Both the position numbers and the translations under genes were made by a program. Under the pieces are notes generated by a model that ran no database searches, had not been told where the DNA came from, and was given only the letters and a program-made list of their open reading frames with translations. From Pleurocapsales cyanobacterium LEGE 06147 (GTDB taxonomy: Bacteria; Cyanobacteriota; Cyanobacteriia; Cyanobacteriales; Xenococcaceae): a stretch of DNA of 64,000 nt. The DNA lies in NCBI GenBank assembly GCA_015207585.1, contig JADEWQ010000012.1:1-64000 (forward strand), read 5' to 3'. Positions 28,852 through 38,863 of the stretch are shown one piece after another; position 1 is the stretch's first letter, and each line of letters starts with the position of its first letter.

Positions 28852-31800
28852 ATGTTGAGTGCAGTTTTTATTTATTTAGCAGGGGTTCAGCAATTCTGTT
28901 TGAAGTTGCTTGGCGAGCCGAGCTCATTTATTTTTATTGTCGTGACATTGAGTGGATTGTTACTGCTAAGTGCAATCGTATTAGTTTTCCAATGGCTCTA
29001 TCGTCTCCAACAAACTCAAGTCCAATTGCAAAGAGCCAACCAAGAATTAAAGCAAAAAATTGACCAGCAACAACAAATTGAAGTTGCCTTGCGAGAGAGC
29101 GAACGTCGATTCTCAAGTCTAATTAGTAACATTCCTGTGAGTTTGGGAGGCTTTGTCACCGATATTACAGAACTCAAACAAACTCAAAAACAGCTAGAAC
29201 AGGTTAAGAGCCAGCTAGAGTTATTTTTTTCTCAATCTCTCGACGGTTTCTTTTTCATGATGTTAGACGAGCCGGTGCAGTGGGACAATACGGTTGACAA
29301 GGAAAAAACTCTAGATTACGTCTTTGCTCACCAGCGAATTACTAAGGCAAATCAAGCTATTTTGAAGCAATATGGTGCTACTGAGGAGCAGTTTTTAGGT
29401 CTAACTCCTAACGACTTTTTTGCCCACAACCTCGCTTACGGTAGAAAAATATGGCGACGCTTTTTCGATAATGGCAGATTGCACGAGGAAACCAACGAGT
29501 GCAAGCTAGATGGTCAGCCAATGTGGATTGAGGGAGACTATATCTGTTTCTATGACACCCAAGGGAGAATAACAGGACACTTTGGCATTCAGCGAGATAT
29601 CACTGAGCGCAAGATAGCAGAGCAAGCTCTACGGGATAGTGAGGAAAGTTTATCTCTTGCTTTAAAAGCAGCCAAGGCGGGAACGTGGCAGTGGACAAAA
29701 AACCAAAATCGAGCCGTTTGGTCTGAAGAAACGTTTAGACTGTTGGGGTACAAACCGAATAGTTGTCAAGCAAGTTATAAAAGTTGGCTTAAGGCTGTCC
29801 ATCCAGAAGATCGAGACTGGGTAGGTTCTTGTATAAAACAAGTTTTCCAACAGAAAACTAACTTAAATCTAGAATACCGAGTGCTATTACCCGATAGTAC
29901 AGTACGCTGGCTGAGTGGTATTGGCAAAATTACCTACGACGAATGGGGCAATCATACAGGCATAACTGGAATCCAAATCGACATTACTAAGCGTAAACAA
30001 GCAGAAGAAGCCCTCAAGCAACTTAATAACGAGTTAGAGCTTAGAGTACAGCAGCGAACGGCAGATTTAGCCCAAGCCAACCAAAAACTTCAAGAAGAAA
30101 TTGCCGAGCGCATGCGGACAGAGGTCGATCTCAAACAGCAAAAAGAAATTCTACAAACAATTTTTGACAATGTTCCGCTCATGTTGACATTTTACGATGC
30201 GACCGGACGGATTAAAATGGCTAATCATGCCTTGGAAAAAATTTTGGGTTGGTCGGTACAGGAGTTGCAAGAGATCGATCTTATCGCCGAGTGTTATCCA
30301 AACCCAGCCTATCGGCAGCAGATCTTGGATTGGATGCTCAACCATACTTCGGGCTGGTTGGATATCAAAACTCGAATGCGGAACGGACAATTTTTGGATA
30401 CCTCTTGGGCAAATGTGCGACTTTCTGATGGGACGAGTATTGGAATCGGGCAAGATATTACTTTCCGCAAACAAACCGAAGAGAGCTTAAAACAGAAAAC
30501 TGCAGAAATGCAAGCCATGTTTAGTGCTTTTCCCGATCTATTTTTCCGCGTAAATTCTGAGGGAATTATCTTAGATTACCAAGCACCTCATCTGTCCGAG
30601 CTATATGCTTCGCCTCAATCTTTTTTGGGAAAACCGATCTCAGAGGTACTGCCTGCAACGGTAGGATACAAATGCAGGGAAGCCATTGCTAGGGTGTTAC
30701 AAACTCAATCTCTGGTAAGCATTGAATATTCTCTTCCCATGCCTAATGGGGAAGAATATTATGAAGCTCGCCTCGTACCTTTAGAGACAGACCAAATAAT
30801 TGCGATCGTCCGCAAAATTAGCGATCGCGTCCTAGCAGAAAAAGCATTAAGAGAGAGTGAAGAAAGATTCCGTCAGATCGCTGATAATATCCGTGAGATT
30901 TTTTATCTATCAGATCTCAAACAGCACAAAATACTATATGTTAGTCCTGCCTATGAAACAATTTGGGGACGCACCTGCCAGAGTTTGTACGAACAGCCAT
31001 TTTCTTTTCTCAAAGCCGTGCATCCACAAGACCGCTCTCTTGCGAGAGAGACTCTAAAACGACAGAAAAAAGGAGAAAGCACCCGCTGTGAATATCGCAT
31101 TGTCCGTCCCGATGGTTCAGTGCGCTGGGTGTGGGACCGCTGTTTTCCGATTCGGGACGAGAAAGGGCAACTTTACCGCTGGTGCGGAGTAGTGGAGGAT
31201 ATTACCGAGCACAAAGAAGCGGAAGAACAGTTGCTCTATGATGCTCTTCATGACACATTAACGGGTCTGCCTAACCGGACGTTATTGATGGATCGCTTGG
31301 AACAGTTAATTAAGCGCAATCAGCGTCATAAAGAGGAACAATTTGCCGTACTTGTCCTGGATATAGACCGCTTTAAAGTTATCAACGACAGTTGGGGACA
31401 CTTAGTTGGAGATCGACTACTCATTGCTTTAGCACGCCGTTTGGAGAAATGCCAGCGAGCTAGCGATACAATTGCCCGTATAGGCGGAGATGAATTTGTT
31501 ATTCTTCTAGAAGATATTAGTAGCGTAGATGATGCCATTCAAGTTGCGGAAAGAATTCAGCACGAGCTAATACTTCCCTTTATTCTTAATGGTCATGAGG
31601 TTTTCGTTTCGGCTAGTATTGGCATCACTCTCAGTTCAGAGCATTACAGCCAACCTGCCTCTCTCTTACGAGATGCCGACTCAGCCATGTATTGTGCTAA
31701 AGTTCGAGGCAAAGCCCGCCATGAAGTATTTAATCCCTCCATGCACGCTCGGGCACTCAGGCAACTGACTTTGGAAAATAAGCTGAGGCGAGCACTTAAT

Positions 31801-32580
31801 TCCCAAGAACTCTTTGTTTTTTATCAACCTATCGTTTCTTTGGAAACTAATTTGCTTCAGGGTTTTGAAGCGTTAGTAAGATGGGAGCATCCAGAACAAG
31901 GGATGATTTGTCCCAATGATTTTATTCCTCTTGCTGAAGAAACCGGACTAATTATTGCCCTAGATCGGTTGGTACTGCAAAAAGCTTGTCAGCAACTATG
32001 TGACTGGAAAAAGCAGTTTTCTCCTAATGCCCCTTTGAGTATATCGGTTAACCTTTCTGGCAAACAGTTTGCCCAACTCGATTTGCTCGAACAAATTGAC
32101 CGAATTCTTGCCGAAACTGAACTAGAAGGACAATATCTGAAACTAGAAATTACTGAAAGCGTATTGATTGAAAATGCCGAATCAACTGCAGAAATTTTAA
32201 GGCAACTACAACGTAGAAAAATTCAGGTTTGTCTGGATGACTTTGGTACGGGTTATTCGTCGTTAAGTTATTTGCACCGCTTCCCGATTAATAGCATCAA
32301 AATTGACCGCTCCTTTATTAGTCAGGGAAAAAACAATGGCTCTAATGATGTCATTGTCCGTGCCATTGTGACAATAGCTCACGAACTGGGAATAGAAGCA
32401 ATCGCCGAGGGAATAGAAAAAGTAGAACAATTAGCTTTTCTTAGGTCATTAGGTTGTCACTACGGACAAGGTTACTGGTTTTCTCCTCCCAGAGATAGCA
32501 CGGCGATGGAGGTATGGTTAAAAGCAGTTGGTCAAGAGCGATTGCCTGAAAGTCCCGACATCTCAATTAACTACAATTAG
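28852..32580 (+). CDS. Multi-PAS GGDEF-EAL cyclic-di-GMP enzyme
   Basis: 1242-residue membrane-anchored regulator of cyclic di-GMP. One transmembrane helix (about 24-48) is followed by a coiled coil. Then come a collapsed PAS (about 82-112), four or five full PAS/PAC domains (about 116-255, 262-385, 430-545, 550-665, 668-795), GGDEF about 805-965 and EAL about 970-1225. The synthase motif GGDEF (at 878) and the phosphodiesterase motif EAL (at 1006, GFEALVRWEHP) are both intact, as are KIDRSFI and DDFGTGYSS of the EAL domain. Either activity could dominate. Cofactors of the PAS domains are not evident. It is monocistronic. Confidence 0.92.
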   Translation: MLSAVFIYLAGVQQFCLKLLGEPSSFIFIVVTLSGLLLLSAIVLVFQWLYRLQQTQVQLQRANQELKQKIDQQQQIEVALRESERRFSSLISNIPVSLGGFVTDITELKQTQKQLEQVKSQLELFFSQSLDGFFFMMLDEPVQWDNTVDKEKTLDYVFAHQRITKANQAILKQYGATEEQFLGLTPNDFFAHNLAYGRKIWRRFFDNGRLHEETNECKLDGQPMWIEGDYICFYDTQGRITGHFGIQRDITERKIAEQALRDSEESLSLALKAAKAGTWQWTKNQNRAVWSEETFRLLGYKPNSCQASYKSWLKAVHPEDRDWVGSCIKQVFQQKTNLNLEYRVLLPDSTVRWLSGIGKITYDEWGNHTGITGIQIDITKRKQAEEALKQLNNELELRVQQRTADLAQANQKLQEEIAERMRTEVDLKQQKEILQTIFDNVPLMLTFYDATGRIKMANHALEKILGWSVQELQEIDLIAECYPNPAYRQQILDWMLNHTSGWLDIKTRMRNGQFLDTSWANVRLSDGTSIGIGQDITFRKQTEESLKQKTAEMQAMFSAFPDLFFRVNSEGIILDYQAPHLSELYASPQSFLGKPISEVLPATVGYKCREAIARVLQTQSLVSIEYSLPMPNGEEYYEARLVPLETDQIIAIVRKISDRVLAEKALRESEERFRQIADNIREIFYLSDLKQHKILYVSPAYETIWGRTCQSLYEQPFSFLKAVHPQDRSLARETLKRQKKGESTRCEYRIVRPDGSVRWVWDRCFPIRDEKGQLYRWCGVVEDITEHKEAEEQLLYDALHDTLTGLPNRTLLMDRLEQLIKRNQRHKEEQFAVLVLDIDRFKVINDSWGHLVGDRLLIALARRLEKCQRASDTIARIGGDEFVILLEDISSVDDAIQVAERIQHELILPFILNGHEVFVSASIGITLSSEHYSQPASLLRDADSAMYCAKVRGKARHEVFNPSMHARALRQLTLENKLRRALNSQELFVFYQPIVSLETNLLQGFEALVRWEHPEQGMICPNDFIPLAEETGLIIALDRLVLQKACQQLCDWKKQFSPNAPLSISVNLSGKQFAQLDLLEQIDRILAETELEGQYLKLEITESVLIENAESTAEILRQLQRRKIQVCLDDFGTGYSSLSYLHRFPINSIKIDRSFISQGKNNGSNDVIVRAIVTIAHELGIEAIAEGIEKVEQLAFLRSLGCHYGQGYWFSPPRDSTAMEVWLKAVGQERLPESPDISINYN

Positions 32581-32658
32581 CGTTCAAATGTAAATATTTA
32601 GATAATACTATTCCCAAAACTTTTCCAATAAAATTGACTCTATCTCATTAGGAAAAGG

Positions 32659-33202
32659 TCACTTCCGAGGAAACTGAGCGTAAAGATAACTATCTTGGCA
32701 TTCCACTAATGCATCTTGGCAAACTTCCGGTAGTATTTCCAGAAAGTAGTTTCTTAAACTAGGGGACTGCTCTAGTAAAGCTTGCAATTCTCGGCGTTGT
32801 TCGTTAATAGTTACTTCCCAGCCCCAATAGTATTCTGTATTAAGAACATAGCGACGTTTTAGAGGACATCTGAAAAGTCCGTTTTGTCATTCTGAGTGTA
32901 GTAGAACGTAACGAAGAATCTCTGTTTGGAGTTGGTCTACTAAGATGTTTCGCTTCGCTATCGCTACGCTCAACATGACATTCTCTACTTTTCAGACAAC
33001 CTGTTAGCAAATGAGTAACTAACACTCTGAGACGACTCTTTAACTCTCTCCTGTCTCGTCGTGCCAAACTGTCCAACTCCTCAATTAAATGTTCGATATC
33101 TACACTTTCAAAATCTCTGTTTTTTAGTTGTTTAATTGTTGTCAAAAGCCACAAATTCCAATCGGTTTCATATAGCCTTCGATCGAGCGGACTAAAGGTC
33201 AT
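32659..33202 (-). pseudogene. DUF29 gene broken by a 126-bp mobile repeat
   Basis: DUF29 proteins are small, function unknown and common in cyanobacteria. The N-terminal half (33202 to 32996) reads YETDWNLWLLTTIKQLKNR and DIEHLIEELDSLARRDRR, as in the family. The match is then interrupted by an inserted repeat at 32870-32995 and resumes in another frame with YWGWEVTINEQRRELQALL and SPSLRNYFLEILPE, ending at the stop at 32659. Removing the repeat and one copy of the flanking TGT rejoins HLLTGCPLKRRYV, which shows a recent insertion. As it stands it encodes a 120-residue chimera. Confidence 0.85.
32870..32995. mobile_element. 126-bp non-autonomous inverted-repeat element
   Basis: The element has outer ends ACTTTTCAG and CTGAAAAGT, inner half-repeats TGTCATGTTGAGC and CTCAGAATGACA, and a centre containing ATTCTTCG. 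It belongs to a dispersed repeat seen in many bacteria whose translation often gives HVERS...SSLRST-type peptides. It carries no gene. It sits within the DUF29 coding region, apparently with a short TGT target duplication. Confidence 0.75.
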
Positions 33203-33881
33203 TTTCTTAACTCCTTAGTTGAGTTGGTAAGGACTGACTCTATTTCATCAAATATTCCGCAATCTTACTAGCTATAGTATTTGCTTAAATATAATTACTT
33301 ACATAGCATTTTACTTAATTTAATTGATTCCTAAATCTACTCAATTATACTTAAAATCTTAAACTTGTTCGGAGTTATTTTGAATAGTAATGTTGGGCTA
33401 TGACAACGATCGAGACGCTATTATAAGCCTTAGCCTTATTAGTCATATAAAACCTTGAGACTCTTAAGATTTAAGATTTTATCTAAAGCACGTCTATTTT
33501 GAAACCTTGAGTTTTTCAAATAAACAGAGAATTTTAAAATTTGTATACTGAATATTTCGTTAATTTTTATATTAATTTCTACTTTCTTTAGTTTTAAAAA
33601 AAATAATTAAGTTAACTATCCGGGAAACGCTTATTACAAAGACAAAAATAAAGTAAAATTTGTCTGAAACTTACCGAAAATAGTTTTATTAAAAAGTAGC
33701 TCTCAGTAAACAAGTAGAATTACTGAGGTGCAATATCCAGAAAATATTTAGCATTGTGAGCGAACAACACTTCAGTAAATTTTGGTCAGTATATTTTAGT
33801 CGTATTATTAAGCCAAACTGCGGTAAACAGCAAAATATTTGGGAAATCAGAGTTTATAAAACCAAGTAAATTTTATGGGTT
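33203..33881. other. Long AT-rich region upstream of the polysaccharide locus
   Basis: 679 bases, strongly AT-rich, with no reading frame, RNA gene or repeat that I recognise. It should hold the promoter of the wzc-like gene and possibly upstream control sites. I could not place a promoter. Confidence 0.6.
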
Positions 33882-36200
33882 ATGAGTAATACATTAATAA
33901 GACCTGAAATAATTCATTTACCAGTTCAGGAAACAGGCTTTTCTATATCCGATCTAAAGCAGACTTTATATCGTCGATGGAAACCGGCATTGGCAGCAGC
34001 AGCGATCGCTTTTACTGGTATTTTTATACCGGCGGCAATTCAAACTCCCAAATATCAATCGGAAACTTTAATTTTGCTCAATAATTCCAAGAATCAACAA
34101 GCGGCACCGGTGGTTCCTGGACTAAATGTTTCTTATTCACCTCAAGATTTATCTACAGAAATTTTCATTTTACGCAGCTATCCGCTAGTAGCCAAAGCCG
34201 TCGACCAAGTACGACAAGAATTTAGTGACCTCTCTATATCTAACGTGGTACAGAACCTGTCTATTCGTCAGGCTGAAATAGGAGATTCTTCGACCAATGT
34301 AGTGATCGTATCTTATATAGACTCCGATCCGGCAAGGGGAAAAGCAGTCTTAGAAGCACTAAATTCTGTTTATATAAATTACAGTTTGGAGAGACAGCGA
34401 TCGCAAGCATCCAACGCCATTCGATTTATTAACGAGCAATTACCCGAAGCTCAGCAAGAATTAGATAAATCGGCTCTGGCAATTCGCCAGTTTAGGCAAC
34501 GCTATAATGTTGTCGATCCAAATACATATGCCGAACAAGTAGCACAGTTTAGACAATCTTTGGAACAGCAGACTAAAGAAGTAGAAATTGCTATAGGTCG
34601 CACTCAGTCACAATATCAACAATTACAAAATCAACTGGCGGAACTGGGACAAGACCCCCAAACTAGCGTAGCTTATACCGTTCTCGGTCAAGACCAAGTT
34701 TATCAAAATTTAGCTCGTCAACTTAAGGATTTAGAAGCGCGACACTCTCTAGGAAGAGTGGATTTTTATGACAACTATCCTGTCATAGAAAACATGAAAT
34801 TAAAAAGTGAGGAACTGCGGAGGCTTTTGCAGGAAAGAGCGCAGCAGGTTTTAGGAAATGCTGCTTCTCAAGTGGTAATCGACCGCGTGCTGGTTTCTCA
34901 AGTAAGTGTAAGTCAATCGACAGGAACTGAAGGTTCGGGGACGGAAGTATCGGCGGCTGGCTCTACCCTGCAAACCCTAGCCAATAGTATGCTGCAAGTA
35001 CAAAATGAACTAACGGGATTACAAAGTCAGTTAGAGGGAATTGCTCTAGCAAAGGGGCAAATAGAAGTTTATTTTCAACGCATTCCCCAACTGCAACAAG
35101 TTTATGCCGAACTACAGCGTCAATTTGAAGTCAAGTCTCAAGCTGTTAATTATTTGTTGCAGAGACTCCAAGAGCTACAAATTGCTGAAGCGGAACAGAG
35201 TGCTCCCTGGCAAGTTTTGGAAGCTCCCCGTTTGTCTACCAATCCTATCTCTCCTAATCTTCAAAGGAGTTTAATACTCGCTTTGATCGCTGGAGGCTTG
35301 GCAGGAGTAGCAGCAGCTTTGTTATTAGAGCAATTAGATCAGCGCGTTAAGCAAGTAGAGGAAGTAAAACAACTAACTCAATTATCATTACTTGGAAATA
35401 TTCCTAAAGTAGAGCAGCCGCTCGTTGAAGTAAATACCGATTCTAGGGAAGGGTCACATACCTACCAATACTCATCTTTTACTGAGGGAGTGCGTGCTTT
35501 GGCAATGAACTTGCGCTACCTAATGATTGAAACGGGTAGGATTAAGTCTTTGGCGTTAACCTCTGCTACTTCGGCAGAAGGGAAAACTACAGTAACTTAT
35601 AATCTGGGTCTAGTGCTGGCAGAGTTGGGATTGCGAGTATTAATAGTCGATGCAGATATGCGCAAACCCAAAATTCATAAACTAGCAAAACTATGTAATG
35701 AAAATGGATTGAGTAATGCGATCGCCACAGATCGACCTTGGTCAGACTTTGTCCAAACAAGTGCGATCGACAATTTGCACCTAATTACTGCTGGCTCGAC
35801 TTCTCCCAATCCCATTGCTTTGTTGAATTCTGAGAAAATGAGGCAATTAGTACAACAATGGCGCGAGGCTTATGATTACGTACTCGTAGATACTCCGCCC
35901 ATCGGCGTGATGGCAGATGCTAAAACCTTGGCTAATCTAGTAGATACCATGGTGTTTGTCACCGGAATTGGACGGACTAATCGTAGGGCGATCGCTAATT
36001 CGCTTGATATTCTTAGAGACAGTCAGTGCAATATTGCAGGATTTGTGGCTAATCTGGTCGATCGCGATTTTGATTACTATGCATATTCCTACTACGATTC
36101 TTATTACAATCAGCATTCTAGCAATGGTAATGGCAATGGACACGGGCACGAATCTCAAGGACGGTTACAGCAGCTCGTCCAACAATTCCGTCGTCGTTAG
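33882..36200 (+). CDS. Wzc-type polysaccharide co-polymerase with BY-kinase domain
   Basis: 772-residue inner-membrane protein controlling chain length and export of extracellular polysaccharide. The N-terminal Wzz region has transmembrane helix 1 near 36-52, followed by a long periplasmic coiled-coil section (about 60-455) and helix 2 near 462-482 (LILALIAGGLAGVAAALLL). The cytoplasmic BY-kinase has Walker A SATSAEGKTTV near 563, Walker A' VLIVDADMRKP near 585, and DYVLVDTPP. The tail has the tyrosine cluster YYAYSYYDSYYNQ, the autophosphorylation site type, then a Gly/Asn/His-rich stretch. It opens the locus. A copy of its last 15 codons recurs at 37898-37945. Confidence 0.93.
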   Translation: MSNTLIRPEIIHLPVQETGFSISDLKQTLYRRWKPALAAAAIAFTGIFIPAAIQTPKYQSETLILLNNSKNQQAAPVVPGLNVSYSPQDLSTEIFILRSYPLVAKAVDQVRQEFSDLSISNVVQNLSIRQAEIGDSSTNVVIVSYIDSDPARGKAVLEALNSVYINYSLERQRSQASNAIRFINEQLPEAQQELDKSALAIRQFRQRYNVVDPNTYAEQVAQFRQSLEQQTKEVEIAIGRTQSQYQQLQNQLAELGQDPQTSVAYTVLGQDQVYQNLARQLKDLEARHSLGRVDFYDNYPVIENMKLKSEELRRLLQERAQQVLGNAASQVVIDRVLVSQVSVSQSTGTEGSGTEVSAAGSTLQTLANSMLQVQNELTGLQSQLEGIALAKGQIEVYFQRIPQLQQVYAELQRQFEVKSQAVNYLLQRLQELQIAEAEQSAPWQVLEAPRLSTNPISPNLQRSLILALIAGGLAGVAAALLLEQLDQRVKQVEEVKQLTQLSLLGNIPKVEQPLVEVNTDSREGSHTYQYSSFTEGVRALAMNLRYLMIETGRIKSLALTSATSAEGKTTVTYNLGLVLAELGLRVLIVDADMRKPKIHKLAKLCNENGLSNAIATDRPWSDFVQTSAIDNLHLITAGSTSPNPIALLNSEKMRQLVQQWREAYDYVLVDTPPIGVMADAKTLANLVDTMVFVTGIGRTNRRAIANSLDILRDSQCNIAGFVANLVDRDFDYYAYSYYDSYYNQHSSNGNGNGHGHESQGRLQQLVQQFRRR

Positions 36201-36739
36201 ATAATTGATATCATTTTGTTGTTGAGATACAACGTATTTTTTAGGGGCGTTCTCGTACGCCCTTTTGGGTATTTCTCAGTGTGGCAATGGCAATTAAACA
36301 GCAAAATATAAATAGCCATATAAATTAAGACAGAATCTTTAATGGTAAGGGTGATTTAAGCCACAATATTTTCGCAGCATTACGAGCAGCGATCGTGGTG
36401 TCAGCAACTATCGATCCTAAGATTCTCTTGCTAAATAGATAACCAATCAGATAGCCAGAGAATAAATTCTCTGTCTGATAGCACAAGTTGATTAAAACCA
36501 ACTAAAGATTGAAGGTTTGAATCCGTTTTAACGGATTTAAGACGGGAAATTTATTTCCCGGCTTGCTTGTTGCTTGTTGCAGCTTGCAGCCGGATAGCCA
36601 GAGAATAAATTCTCTGTCTGATAGCACAAATCGGTTTCAACCGACTAAAGGTTGAAAGTTTAAATCCTTTTTAACGGATTTAAGCTTATAAAACAGCGAT
36701 TCTATTGTCATATTTAGCCAGTAAATAAACCAAAATTTT
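36201..36739. repeat. Modular palindromic repeats, block 1
   Basis: At 36451-36685 four palindromic modules recur in fixed order: (i) TCCGTTTTAACGGA, (ii) CGGGAAATTTATTTCCCG, (iii) CCAGAGAATAAATTCTCTG, (iv) TCGGTTTCAACCGA. Here the order is iii, degenerate iv, i, ii, iii, iv, i. No gene is seen in this 539-base region. The block directly precedes the IS200-type transposase gene. Confidence 0.8.
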
Positions 36740-37195
36740 ATGTCATTTTGGCGATTATATTATCATCTCGTATGGGCGACAAAAGAACGTCAACCTCTAA
36801 TCAAAGCCGACAAAGAAACTGAACTGTACGGTTATATTATTGGTAAAGCTGATTATCTTGGTTGTATTATTCATGGGATTAATGGGACAGACAACCACAT
36901 TCATCTAGTAGCTTCTATTCCTCCTAGTCTATCCATTGCTGATTTTGTTAAAAAAATCAAAGGTAGCAGTTCCCATTATTGGAATCATAATTTATCTGCC
37001 CAACGGACATACCAAGTTGACAAGATTTGCTCGTCAGTCTTGTCCTCTAAATTATATTGGCAAGAAGGATATGGGGTATTTTCTTTAGGAAGCAAGCAAC
37101 TTGAGCAAGTTGTAGATTATGTTAGAAATCAAAAGATTCATCATAGTCAAGGAACGGCGATCGCATCCTTAGAAAAAGCGTTTGAGGGAGATTAG
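36740..37195 (+). mobile_element. IS200/IS605-type TnpA transposase (Y1, HUH)
   Basis: 151-residue single-strand transposase. HUH motif HIH at 53-55 (DNHIHLVASI), catalytic Tyr 127 in VVDYVRNQKIHH, and the conserved WQEGYGVFSLG between them are all intact, so the enzyme may be active. No tnpB lies next to it. Palindromic repeat blocks lie on both sides (36451-36685 and 37318-37612). This arrangement looks like a transposase with its own hairpin substrates. It has inserted between the wzc-like gene and the ABC transporter genes. Confidence 0.88.
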
Positions 37196-37969
37196 CGGAC
37201 GATTATTTAAAATAATATAATTGTTTGTCATTTGGCGATCGCTCTAATAGAAGACTCTCTATAATTTCAATCTATTTGTTAGCGATCGATCTGTTGATTA
37301 AATAATATTTAGATTTTGTAATCCGTTTGTAACGGATTTGAGCTATGAGACGGGAAATTTATTTCCCGGCTTGCTGGTTGCAGCTTGCAGCCGGATAGCC
37401 AGAGAATAAATTCTCTGTCTGAGAGCCAAAGTCAGCTGAAGCCGACTAAAGGTTAAAGATTTGAATCCGTTTCAACGGATTTAAGCTATAAGACGGGAAA
37501 TTTATTTCCCGATTCTCTTACAGCCGGATAGCCAGAGAATAAATTCTCTGTCTAATAGCCAAAGTCGGTTGAAACCGACTCAAGGTTGAAGATTTAAATA
37601 TATTTATTTGAGCTATATAGACAGCGATTAAAATCGTTAGTTTATTTATTAACAAGATGCAAACTTCAGTATAAGCGCGGATGGCATAGCTAAAAAAACA
37701 TCTAATAATTGCACGTGATGATTAAATCAGTTTTTGTCAGGGACGAGAAAAGTTCAATTTTATGAGCTATTTCAAATAACTGTGACTAAATTAATTAGTT
37801 TCTTGTTTTATAAACAAAAATGTAGGTGCGGTGCGGCAGCACTCGCTACGCGCGATCGCTAATTTACTAGATATTTTTTGATAACAAACACTATTTTCAA
37901 GGAAGGTTGCAGCAGAACGTGCAACAATTCTGTCTTCTTTAACTAAAAGGAATTGGCAACCAATACTAT
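37196..37969. repeat. Modular palindromic repeats, block 2, and spacer to wzm
   Basis: At 37318-37612 the same four modules (i to iv) appear twice in tandem as units of about 150 bases. At 37661-37735 is a 75-bp element shared with 50972-51046, and at 37898-37945 a degenerate copy of the end of the wzc-like gene. A small GC-rich repeat (GTGCGGCAGCACTCGC) lies near 37830; a related one is near 63665. No complete gene is visible. Confidence 0.75.
37661..37735 (+). promoter_or_regulatory. 75-bp conserved non-coding element, copy 1
   Basis: About 91% identical (7 mismatches in 75) to 50972-51046. The core GCGGATGGCATAGCTAAAAA and TAATAATTGCACGTG are unchanged. It ends about 235 bases upstream of the ABC permease start. 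Its position ahead of two polysaccharide genes suggests regulation, but a mobile origin is equally possible. Confidence 0.5.
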
Positions 37970-38863
37970 ATGGGCAGATTAAAAAAATTACAGCAAGCAG
38001 TAACAACGGAGCGGAATGCAACTTGGGTAGTTTATACTCCCGAAAGTCAGCTCAGACATCCGGTGCGATTACTGAGAACGATGTGGCGGGACTTACTCGC
38101 ATCGCGGGAGTTAGCTTGGCGATTGTTGGTGAGGGATATTAGTGCTAAATACCGTCAGTCATTTCTCGGTATTATTTGGGCATTTATACCGCCAATTGTA
38201 ACGGCTGCAGGATTTACCCTGGCTAAGAGTGGTGGGGTTGTTAATGTAGGAAATACGGATTTACCCTATCCGGCTTATGTCATGTTCAGCATGGCTTTGT
38301 GGCAAACTTTTGTCGAAGCTCTCAATGGTCCAGTTCAGGGAGTGGCAGAGGCGAAGGCGATGCTGGCGAGGATTAATTTTCCTCGCGAGGCAATTATTCT
38401 TGCCAAGTTGGGGGAAATCTTTTTCAACTTTGGTATCAAGCTGATTTTAATTCTAGGCTTGTTTATCTGGTTCAAGATGCCAGTAACTTGGAGCATCATT
38501 CTTGCACCAGTAGCGTTGATTCATCTGGTGATGTTAGGAACTTTTCTTGGCTTGCTGTTAGCACCAGTAGGCGGTTTGTATAAAGATTTTTCCATGGGAA
38601 TAACATTGGCAACTGGATTGTGGTTGTTCTTAACTCCTGTAGTTTTTCCCGTTCCTAGTGGCGAAGGGGTATTTGGCACGATTGTGAAATTCAATCCCGT
38701 AACTCCTTTACTGGTGACGACGCGGGAGTTGGCGACGACGGGAGTAATTTCAGACCCCGTTGGTTTTTGGATCGTTAGTGGGATTGCCTTAGGAGGCTTA
38801 ATCTTTGCCTGGATTGTCTATCGTTTAGCCATGCCTTTTGTAATAGAGAGAATTAGTTCCTAA
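37970..38863 (+). CDS. ABC transporter permease for polysaccharide export (Wzm-like)
   Basis: 297-residue membrane subunit of an ABC-2 type exporter for O-antigen or capsular polysaccharide. A cytoplasmic N-terminus of about 60 residues has LLVRDISAKYRQSFLGIIWAF, the amphipathic helix and first membrane segment typical of Wzm/TagG. About six hydrophobic segments follow, including GLWLFLTPVVFP. It overlaps the next gene by one base (TAATG), which is the ATPase partner, so translational coupling is likely. Confidence 0.92.
   Translation: MGRLKKLQQAVTTERNATWVVYTPESQLRHPVRLLRTMWRDLLASRELAWRLLVRDISAKYRQSFLGIIWAFIPPIVTAAGFTLAKSGGVVNVGNTDLPYPAYVMFSMALWQTFVEALNGPVQGVAEAKAMLARINFPREAIILAKLGEIFFNFGIKLILILGLFIWFKMPVTWSIILAPVALIHLVMLGTFLGLLLAPVGGLYKDFSMGITLATGLWLFLTPVVFPVPSGEGVFGTIVKFNPVTPLLVTTRELATTGVISDPVGFWIVSGIALGGLIFAWIVYRLAMPFVIERISS

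Noticed and set aside
36451-37612. CRISPR array
   Set aside because: Repeats are different palindromes in mixed order with no unique spacers of constant length. No cas genes are present.
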